Assembly (NCBI RefSeq): GCF_000003815.2
Contig: NC_049997.1
Span: 8,126,676 to 8,190,675, forward strand
DNA length: 64,000 nt
Reading direction: 5' to 3'
Source: Branchiostoma floridae
Taxonomy: Eukaryota; Chordata; Leptocardii; Amphioxiformes; Branchiostomatidae
This document shows positions 46,940 to 56,886 of this stretch, in pieces (position 1 is the first letter of the stretch; every line of letters begins with the position of its first letter). Position numbers and translations under genes: made by a program. Under the pieces are notes generated by a model. That model was not told where the DNA came from. It made no database searches and worked only from the letters and a program-made list of their open reading frames with translations.

Positions 46940-48054
46940 CTACTTATCCCATGATTCATTCCTATCAATGTCGACTTTCCCCGCAAAAGACATGAGTTAT
47001 GATTAAGAATTTGATTTGGAAATTTGACTTGCTTTTATGTTTCAAGTAACACATATTTTGTTTAATATGTGTATACCATTTGCTGCGAGCGCCCTGTGTT
47101 ACTTGTGTTCCGTTTTTTTTGTGCTTGCTTTAACCAAAGAACGTTGATGATCCTATGCATTTTGCGCAGACTGAACCGGTTTTGAAAACAATTTGGCAGA
47201 GTTGTAAGGGCCACCCATGTTGTTTGAAAATTCAATAAATGTTTTAATGCAGAGACCAGCCGATTTATGCCATTGTAATGCGATACTTTTAATGAGTTAA
47301 TAACAATTGATGCTGATTCTGGTTTGTTTGCTTACCTTTTTACTTTGTGAGTTACTTACCTGTACTCAATTTGTGTGTGTGAGTGAAATGTATTTGATCA
47401 CTAGACTTCTTATCAAAACCTGAAACGTGTAAATGTACTAGATATCACAACATCATGTTATTTGATTCCACATAACTTTGAAATTTGCATCAGAAGGAAC
47501 ACTGCCTAATCATTCTTACTTCTGTATCATGTATTGATGTAGCTTTCAATTGGTGTAAATGAAATTAATAAAGTAACCTTGTGCTTGCTACGTCTTTGGT
47601 TATAATGTTTTTTTTTACAATTTGACACAGGAATTCAAAATATGCCTGAAGAGGGAGAAAGACACACACAGTGATTGTGTTAACGTTATAAACAGGGTGT
47701 AACACATGTATTACGAGTTGGGGTTGCTTTGTTGTAGGTGACCTTATAAACGAAACAAAAGAGAAGAATAGGTTTTATGATAGAGGAACAGCTACTATCC
47801 ACATACTATCTTTATAACGTCCCGACAACACAAGAAACAAGCCTGAATGAAGTTTTCACAACTGCACTCATATTCCACAGTCATGCTTTACCGGTCTCAC
47901 CGCCACCTGTTTGTGACAACACCCGGTTGTTGTTGGCCTTAATATGTGGGGAGGGGGGCTAGTTTCACTTCCGCATTCCACATGGGCGCCGCCATCTTGA
48001 CCTTTAGTACCCAGCAGGTGAGTTGAAAGGTGAAACAAACAACGAACAATAAAA
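46940..48054. other. intergenic region between DED-SEFIR 2 and 3
   Basis: The left two-thirds look like 3' UTR, with AATAAA at 47233-47238 and 47567-47572. The right end is the promoter of DED-SEFIR 3: ACTTCCGC (ETS-like) at 47967-47974 and GCCATCTTG (YY1-like) at 47991-47999, then the start codon at 48055. Confidence 0.5.
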
Positions 48055-49854
48055 ATGGCTCGCCTGTCTCCACGAAACCTGCTGTACCTTAAGATTTCAA
48101 ACAGCCTTTCTGAAAGTGAAGTCAGAGAACTGAGGGCCGCCATAGTTAAAGATAAACACCTTGGCATCGCCAAGGTCCAAAAGGCCACGCCTCAGGAAAT
48201 GTTTATCATGCTGGAAGATGACGCTAAGCTACCCGAAGGCGATCTGAGTTTGCTATCGTCGCTCTTAAATGGTATCCGTAAGTGGGATCTGGTCGAGGAG
48301 GTGGAAGATCTTGCAAGGCAAGAGAGAGGAGAACGCCCACGTAAGTCAAACTGTGCCAAGTGTATCTTGGAAAAATAAAACGTTGAACGTCAAAATTACA
48401 TGTTGTTATACTACATGTTGTTATCACTAGTTATACTAATTGAACATCATGAGTTATACTAATTGAACATCATGAGTTATACTAATTGAACATCATGAGT
48501 TATACTAATTAAACATTTTCTGTTATTAGTAAGACAAACAGCAGAAGTAGGAACCAATCAACCAGCTGCAGAGGCACCTGATACCCGACGCAGACGCAAA
48601 AAGATCAAACTTGGTAAGATCAGCCATTGTTACTCACCAACTCCACTTTTCTTATCCTCTTCATAGCACAGATTTCTCCACCGTAACTTGCCATAATGGA
48701 GAATGCAGTTGCATGTGATTTTGCAGTTTTCTCGCTTAAAATCAATACAATTACTCAATCTTTATTGCACAGCAATGGTAACGTGTATAATGCATGGCAA
48801 GTTAAAAAGCAGTATGTACAAAACATCAAGACGCAATTGTTTATAACAATGATAAAAGAGTTCTTAATAACTAAAGATTAAGCAATATGCTACTATATCT
48901 TAGTGGTTTAATGTATTTGCAATTTGACATATTGTTCACAGAGGGATATGGAGCGGATTCTGCTACCAGATCGGTTGACGAAGACAACGGAACGAGCAGA
49001 CCTAAAAAGGGTTAAGGTTTACTTCAGCCCTATAATCATAGATAGCCTGTGTTTATTTACTTTTATTGCTATAGTCAACAGTTACGTTGATTGACATTAT
49101 AACGTTTGCTTAGATACACCGGTTACTATTAGATAGTATTTTGATGAAGTGTTCAATGCGTGCATTGAAACTTCAGGAAGTGAAAACGGAAAGCTGACAA
49201 ATCTTGTGGTTTTGTTTATTGATTGTTTCGCTAGCTTAAAAAAGCAGTGTAATATACATGCATTTGTTATTAAACAAAGGTTGCCTTTCCTTCATTCCAG
49301 TGTTCATAAGTTACAGCCAGGACCCGTACAACAGCAGTGACCCCGCTCAGCGAAAAGCGGACATTCAGCTGCAGAGAAGAAAAGTAAAAAGCCTCGCAGA
49401 CGAACTCCGACAGAACGGTGTAGACTGTATGATAGATCAGTACGCCGAGTACAACCCTCCGGACATGTGGACAACATGGATGCAGAACCAAATCGTCCAG
49501 GCAGACTACGTACTAATGATCTGTAGTCCTCACTACATAGAATGTGTTATGGGCCAGAAAAGCTCAGAGTCACCACATGGACACATGGCTAGTTTTGAAG
49601 GCAAGGTCATATTTGGTCAGCTCTCAAACCCGGACTGTTACAAGAGGTTTCTGCCAGTTTTCTTCGACAAGATTGACCGTAGATACGTTCCTCCTGCTCT
49701 CCATGGGTGTCATATGTATGGACCGATAGAATATCCGGCTAAATATGGGCAGGAAAAGTTTGACATACTCCTGTCTAAGATTCTGGGTAGGGTACTGCCA
49801 GAGAAGTGTGCACCAGAGATGGGGAAGCCCCCCTCCCCACCTGCAACTATGTAA
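48055..49854 (+). CDS. DED-SEFIR adaptor 3
   Basis: Four exons (48055-48340, 48530-48613, 48942-49010, 49301-49854) make 330 residues, all introns phase 1. DED at 1-95 (MARLSPRNLLYLKISNSL, ATPQEMFIMLEDDAKL, IRKWDLVEEVEDLARQE) is the clearest of the three, closely matching DED-SEFIR 2. Linker 96-146 is basic (TRRRRKKIKL). SEFIR at 147-330: VFISYSQDPYNS, VKSLADELRQNGVDCMIDQY, PPDMW, ADYVLMICSPHYIECVMG, RFLPVFFDKIDRRYVP, YGQEKFDILLSKILG. The acidic residue after the second Trp (WTE or WME in the three relatives) is Gln here (WMQNQI). The tail APEMGKPP is a degenerate form of the shared LPPxxGxxP end. AATAAA at 49976-49981 is the likely poly(A) signal. Confidence 0.92.
48430..48514. repeat. 23-bp minisatellite carrying TACTAAT
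   Basis: Three full and one partial tandem copies of a 23-bp unit (starts 48430, 48453, 48476, 48499), each containing TACTAAT, the consensus spliceosomal branch site. The last copy lies about 25 bp from the acceptor of exon 2 of DED-SEFIR 3. Confidence 0.9.
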
Positions 49855-51509
49855 GGCTTGTCTATCAACAATAAGCAAAATTTACCAAACTTTACAGATA
49901 CGAGACGACCAGCTTTTCCTTTGTTTTGTCTATATTATTTCCTTCCGTGGTTGATTACTTTTGCTTATTAATGCCAATAAAGGATCTCACAGTGCCACCT
50001 TATGTATGCTGTTTAATGATGTGTATTGTGTAATAAAGCAATCCTTGTCAATAATCAAATTTTATCAAAGCATTCATTGAATACACCTGATGTATATTTT
50101 TGCAATGGTATGATAGTGTATAATTTGTTGACAGAAGACACAATGAGTATCTATCAGTAGAAGGGTGAATAAAGTACAGAATATGTTCCCTTATCTATGT
50201 TATTATATGAACTACACCTAGTATGTGCTTCCGTTTGCACCCTATACTTGTGTGTCAAACAATAAAAAAGATAAAAGCCAAGGAGGATGTGTCAAATTTT
50301 TATATACAGTAACAGAATACTATTGAATTTCATCAAACTGCAATCAAACCTGCGCTAAACATTAGCATTTACGTCACGTGACTCAATTTGACCTCTATAA
50401 TCGCACTGAATGCTGAAAGAAACAAAATGTACCCTTTGTTGAGCATTTATAAGTATTTTGACATGTCTATAAGGATATGTTCGATGTATAGATTAAAATG
50501 AAGGTTATAAAAGTTTACAGCCAACCCCCCTCCCGCATGAATCTTCATGGTATACCCCACGTATGCCATTAGGATTTTACCATAGTCAATATTGACCGAA
50601 GGAGGCCATATGTATATATACCCCACGTATGACGTTGCCCCTGCCGCATTGTTATCTGTCGTTCAGGTGTAGCTGACCTGCTTCAGTTGCAAGCTTTACG
50701 ATTGGCGCGACCTGTTGGTGTGTTGTCGTAGCTAAGCAAGAAAAATAGTTATGTTTCGTCCCACTTTCACTGTTTTACAAAGATAGAAATGTACTGAGTT
50801 AGCTAAGGTGTAGAATAGAGTCGAGTCGATCTGCTCTAGCCTGATTACAACAAGAACTAGCGGAGAAGCACTCAACGGTTAAGAATATCAACCAATGAGA
50901 ACGACCGTAACAAGAGCCACCATGCTCCCTTGACCCTAAAAGCTCGAGACGCTACCGTTACATAGCAGGTGGCTGTCCGACACCTGTGGAAGAAACACAT
51001 GATTGTGTTGAATAAAGGTAAGTTGGGTTGTAAATTGTACGTTCTATAAAAGCAGATGCCGTTAGTGATGTCGATATCCGAAACAACTTTATGTTACAAG
51101 TCGTCAAGTTGGACTTTTATGTAAAAAGTGTTAGGTAGGCGCTGCCGGGACGAAACACTTTGGTCTTGAACCAGCAATGTTCTCGTTATTTTGGCTGATA
51201 CCTGGGACAAAGACATCAACTTGTTATCAGAGACTTAGGGTAGCCAACCGTAAAGCTTAAAATACTACACTACTGGGAGTTGGATGACAAAAAAGATCGT
51301 CTTTCTTTCTGTGACTATGTAAAAAATATAGGACAAAATTTGAAACTTCGGCTCCCGAACACTTCCGGGTTTGAGACGAAACTATGTATTACAAAGACAA
51401 GTACCGTATACATACAACCCGGTCCCAACCGATGTATGAAATATGGCACTCTTTATTTACAGGTGTGGCTGGGTATTTCGGCAGCTGTGTGTGTCGTGCA
51501 ATTATTCAA
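49855..51509 (+). other. 3' UTR of DED-SEFIR 3, then promoter and 5' UTR of the DED-TPR gene
   Basis: No coding gene is seen. A non-coding first exon of the DED-TPR gene probably ends at 51017 (AATAAAG/GTAAGT) and is spliced to an acceptor at 51461-51462 (CTTTATTTACAG), leaving 47 bp of 5' UTR before the start codon at 51510. ACTTCCGGGT at 51361-51370 is an ETS-like site inside that presumed intron. Confidence 0.5.
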
Positions 51510-54500
51510 ATGGATAAAAATCCTCGCCAGGATTTGTACCTGGAGATTTCTAATAACCTAGAGGAAAGAGAACTTACAAATCTCCGTGACTATGTCAGTG
51601 GGAGAAAGATATTATCATCAGGATTCGTCGAAAAAGCTAACGCTCACCAGATCCTTAACCAACTTGAGAAAGAAGGGAAATCAAAACATGGGGATCTCAC
51701 TCTCCTTGCAAACATCTTGAAAAAAATTGGCAGACATGACTACGCTGAGCAAGTGGAGAAGATTGCTGAAAACGAGAGGAAAGGTATGCTACTGTATTTA
51801 TGTTAACATTCAAAATGCCATAACTGTAGCAGAAACAGATTGCGGATTAGCAGAAAATTCTGTAAACTTTTAATTGATTAATGGAGCATACAGACACTGT
51901 ACACGTGTATTATGGGAAAAACATATAAAAATGTACTGTTCAATGAATAGGGAAATAATTCCATTTATTAGACATTTTATGTGGAAGATGGCGGCAGATA
52001 CACTGTACTGCCCTTGCCGAGTTAAATGAGAAGCAGATATTCCGTCTTTTGAGGTGGTAATTAGTACCAGATATGATGAATAGAGTTCATTATTAACGAT
52101 GTGTTAAAGATGACATTTTCTAAATCATATTGTTTATCATTCGATGTCATTAATCATTTGACAAGTATGCTACAAATGCAGTTGGAAATTCTGATAACTC
52201 TTCAGTGTTGTAATGACCCTAATTGTGCGCAAGATGTTAAAGTGCAGAAGCAAAATAGGATACTTCTCTACTTTGACTTTGACTACTACTCATATAATGA
52301 TTAGTTTGCAATGTATTTAAATGTCTTGACAGGTCAAACAACGGATATTCAACAGCATGGATCATCTACAGAAAATGAACCTTCTCAAGATCAGGTTGAC
52401 AAAATGGAAAGTGAAGACGATGCCGTGAAGATAGAGACTGACATGGATACGTCAAGACCTCCTGATCAAGAAGTAGTTCTATACCAAATAACACCTCAGT
52501 CAGAAGGTATGTTATAAGTTATAACTTTTCAGTAAAGATTTCCATTACCATAGAGTACGTAATTATCATTAACTGCTGCAAAACTTCACATCGCTATTCC
52601 ACCCGTAAACATGGGATGATAATGATGAGCGTTAGTTTTACGAATGCCTAAAAGCAGGCCTTATAAAAGACATAAAAGGCAAGTTGTAAATTGGGAGAAA
52701 AACGAAATACAACGTATTTCTTTACAGGGGGACCTCCTCTACTCCCTGTTGTTGCGGAGATACTTGGGCAGGTGTTACCAAGTGTGGAGACTCCTGAAGA
52801 CATGCTAAACTACGCCTCTGCATTAGAGACTCTTTCTACAATCGATGAAGACAAGGCCCTTCCTAAGACTATGCTGAAGCAGATTAAATCGAGAACAAGA
52901 ACCATCACAGATCTGTTAATAATCGAGAAAGCAGTTAAGAAATTGGAAAAGTTTAAGGGCATTAAAGTTTCTTGCGTTAAGACCGGCAGCCTGGTCTTCT
53001 ATCTGCAATGTACAGACATGGGCGGACTTGGCGAACTGTGGTTCATGTATAAAAGTGGGAAACTGAACAAACTGCTGCATGGTAGTTTGATAAGTGAAGA
53101 AACGATACAGAAACTCTGTACTGAGAGCATCTCTGTGACGACAACCATCAACATAGGGGACTTCAGGAAGGCTCTACTTTACCTTTTCACCTCGCCTGCT
53201 GGAAAAGGTAAGCGCCGTTTTAAAACTTTCTCATTGAAATGCGTGCTTTTGATTTCAAGATTGTACTTTTTAAAATGGCATTCGATTCAAAATGAGTGTG
53301 TACACATTATCTAAATCAATCATCGTAATAGTCATCCACACCTATGGGTTTTTACCTTCATTTGTTATCAATCATATACACACATCTGCTGCTTTCTTAA
53401 CATAATTCACTTGCTCTTCTAAGGCCAACCCATGCCAAGACTATCTCAAGAGTACCCTCTCTACCAGTCACATTTTCACGCCACGAGTAATGTGTTAGAC
53501 GTCCTCCACCTGGATCGTAAGGAGGTGCCAAAGGTTTGTGGAGAAGAACACCTCCAGGAAAGGCCGCTACCCGCACAGCTGCAGGGAGACGACGGAGAAG
53601 ATGACCATCTCGACAAACTTGGCAATCTGCAACTAGCAGGTAACACATGAGAAACCATTCATAATGTCTCATTGAACCTGACATATTGATAGAGAATGTA
53701 TATACGCAACTCAACCTAGGTGACTGGTCTTCTATTCTCGTAGATTGTACGACAGAACTGACAACTATGGTACACTGTGTCCGGGCAAAGTAAAAACAAT
53801 CAATGTAATTCTTTCTCATATTGTGTTAGTTGCGTTAGTTACGGAATCATCTTCCGTCCATTTTGACCTACATACCAATAGCTATCTTTAATTTTTGCCT
53901 ACCTGCAATCATCCGTTAAGCTGACATTAACATGCCTACACAGACATTACACCGGAGGGAACACCAGACGACACGGAGGTTCACGAGATCAACTCTGTTC
54001 TGGAACTTGTTGGGGCGTCAGTAATACCAGGTTAGGAAACAACAGCAATGTGATATTTCAGTATAGATATAGCCACCTTTGATAACACCAGAAAACAATA
54101 CAGCATTTTATATTCAACAAACGTTTATTGAAAATAAACAGAAAATCTGAGTGCATCACTTCTTTCAAGTTCATTGATTTTACGATATACCACAGATCAT
54201 CAACAGACTGCACAGGCTCTTGATGGCCCTGAGTTGCCACAGATGACACCAGAGATGGTCTCACTTGACATCAGAGAACTGGAACGACTGATGGGATCTC
54301 GTAGAAAGAGAAGTAACTCTTTGAGTTCAGAGTCTTCTGGATATATCACAGGTACTCCAGGATCAGGATCCAGTAGACCTGACTCACCCACAGGTAGGTG
54401 TATGTAGCACGATTAATGTGCTGATTAAAACCAGTAATCAGCTCCGAATCAACTTCGACTCCAGATTGTGTCACAAGCCGATTGTAGCCCTTGAATTATC

Positions 54501-56886
54501 ATTGTACTTAGTCCAGTGTACAATTATTCTGCGCAGTTTCGCCTGTAGTGAACAATTTTATTTGGCTGCCGAAAAAGCCATGCTGCTTTTTGGAGGATTA
54601 CATTTCTAATTATCGTTTTCTTGTGCGTCAGGCGAAGGTGATACCCAGAACAGGCTGGAGACTCTCCTAGCTAAACTGAACACACCTGCAGTGATGGAGG
54701 ACAAGGCACAACAGTGTTACCTGTACCTTCAGATAGGAGATCTCTACAGGACAAAACTACACAACTTACAGGCAGCTCTGCAGTATTATCAGCACTTGTT
54801 AGAGTGTGCTCAGGAACTTCCAGAAGAAATACGACGAGCCGTAGCATACAACAGACTGGGATTGACATGTGATGTCTTAGATCTGCAAGAGGAAGCTTTC
54901 CACAACCATGAGATGGCTTTTATTACCATCAAGATATTAGTGCCATCTATACATACGAGAGAGTCCATTTGTGTCGCCTACAAAAATCTGGCATCATCAT
55001 TAGCATTATCAGGTCATGTATTAGATGCTAAAAGTAACTATGAATCAGCCTTGGATGTTGCCATGGAGACAGGTAACAAGACTGAACAGATGGATATTTA
55101 CTGTAAGCTGGGTGATTTACACAGCGAGCAGCTACATGAACCACTGGTGGCATACAAGTACTACACAGAGATGTCGACCAAAGCCAGGGACCTTGGGAGC
55201 AAGAAAGAGGAGAGAATTGCTTACAGCAGACTGGCAAAGGTCTATTTTGAGGCGGGGGAGTATGAGGCAGCTTTGGAGTGGAGTATAAAGCTCCTGAACA
55301 TGAGCCAAGAGGATGGGGATAAGGAAGGACAGATAACAGCACACCTCAATGTGGGTAATGCATACAGGTTACTGGGTAAACTGGACCAGGCAGCATCCCA
55401 CTTCAGCACAGGCTTACACATGGCACAGAAGACAGGGGATCAACATGCACAGATGAAGATTTACTTTTTAACCGGTGACATGCACAGGGAACAACTCCAC
55501 TCCCCTCACACAGCCATCCAGTATTATGAACAGTATCTGGATCTAGCCAGGCAGTTAGAGGACAAACATGAGGAGACAGTAGCTTACAATAGATTGGGAG
55601 TAGTCCATCATGCCATTCGGGAGTATGAGGTGGCGTTGAAGTGGAACTTGAAATACCTGAAGATTGTCCAACAGGTTGGAGACAAGGAAGAGCAGATAGT
55701 ACACACTAATGTGGGTGCTACATACAGGTTACTGGGTAAACTGGACCAGGCCACATTCCACTACAACACAGCCTTACATATGGCAAAGCAGAGAGGGGAT
55801 CAACAAGGACAGATGGAGGTTTACTTTAATATGGGTGAGTTGCAGATGGAACAACTCCACTCCCCCCACACAGCCATCCAGTACTATAAACAAGCTCTTG
55901 CACTCGCCAGGCAGTTGGGGAAAAGGCAAAGAGGGGGACTGGTTTATCGCAGACTGGGACTGGCCCATTATGAGATGAGGGAGTTTGAGACAGCTTTGGA
56001 GTGGAGTAAAAAACACCTGAAGATGAGCCAAGAGGATGGAGACAAGGAACAGCAGGTAACAGCACACAGCAATGTGGGTGATGCATACAGGTTCCTAGGT
56101 AAACTGAACGAGGCAACATCCCACTTCAACACAGCCTTACAGATGGCACAGCAGATAGCGGATCAACACAAAGAAATGGATGTTTACTTTAAGATGGGTG
56201 ACATGCACGAAGAACAACTCCATTCCTCACGTACTGCCATCCAGTATTATGAAAAGGCTCTGGATCTAGCCAGGCAGTTGAATGACAGGAATCAGGAGGA
56301 ATTTGCTTACAACAGACTGGGAGTGGTTCATTTCAATATTGGGGAGCATGAGACAGGTTTGCAGTGGTTCCAGAAGGCATTGAAGATACAAGCAAATGAA
56401 GACAGCAGCAAACAAGGAACACTGATACACTCAAGTGGATATCCTAAATCCATGCACCTACATGCAAGAACCTCAATGATGGTACAACAGATGAAGATTT
56501 GTTTCCAGACGGGAGAGACTCACAGGGAGCAGCTCCACTCCCCACACACAGCCATCCAGTATTATGAACATGCTCTTAAAGTAGCCAGGCAGTTGGGGAA
56601 CAGGCATGAGGAGGGAAGGGCTTATGACAGACTTGGACGAGTCCATTTTGAGCTAAAGGAGTATGAAAAAGCCCTGGACTTGTATCAAACGTACTTGACG
56701 ATGAAAGAAGACGACAGCGACAAGCAAGCACAGATAACAGCGCACAAGAACATCGCCAAATCTTACAAGAAACTGGGAAAGAAGGATCTGGCCAGATCTC
56801 ACTATCAATCAGCAATGAAAATTGCCATGGAGACTGGTGACAAACAGCAACAGGACGACATTAGAAAGAAGATTGCCAAACTGTAG
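51510..56886 (+). CDS. DED - TRADD-like N domain - TPR array protein
   Basis: Seven coding exons (51510-51783, 52333-52506, 52728-53207, 53424-53639, 53944-54030, 54196-54393, 54632-56886) give 1227 residues, all introns phase 1. Residues 1-91: DED (MDKNPRQDLYLEISNNLEER, IGRHDYAEQVEKIAE). Residues 92-149: acidic linker. Residues 150-309: resembles the TRADD N-terminal-like domain found in DZIP3-type proteins (GIKVSCVKTGSLVFYLQC, LGELWFMYKSGKL, ITI-type strand TTTINIGDF). Residues 310-476: acidic, Ser/Pro-rich linkers. Residues 477-1227, one 2.25 kb exon: about 18 TPRs of 40 residues with the pattern A..YNRLG..H....EYE.AL.W. An upstream in-frame ATG at 51384 would precede a splice acceptor and is not preferred. 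It is probably a cytosolic scaffold; the specific pathway is inference. Confidence 0.88.
55321..56403 (+). repeat. higher-order TPR repeat, about 120 codons per unit
   Basis: Within the last exon of the DED-TPR gene three units start at 55321, 55684 and 56044 (363 and 360 bp apart). Each holds three TPRs and repeats NVG.AYR.LGKL..A..HF, then MGD.H.EQLHS..TAIQYY and YNRLGVVH. Similarity is visible at DNA level, so these units duplicated fairly recently. Confidence 0.85.

Noticed and set aside
48430-48514. Regular repeat that could suggest a CRISPR-like array
   Set aside because: Units are directly adjacent with no spacers, in an animal intron; it is a minisatellite.
51384-51509. Longer N-terminus for the DED-TPR protein from the ATG at 51384
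   Set aside because: A good splice acceptor at 51461-51462 interrupts it, and the paralogous DEDs start within a few residues of Met, which matches 51510.
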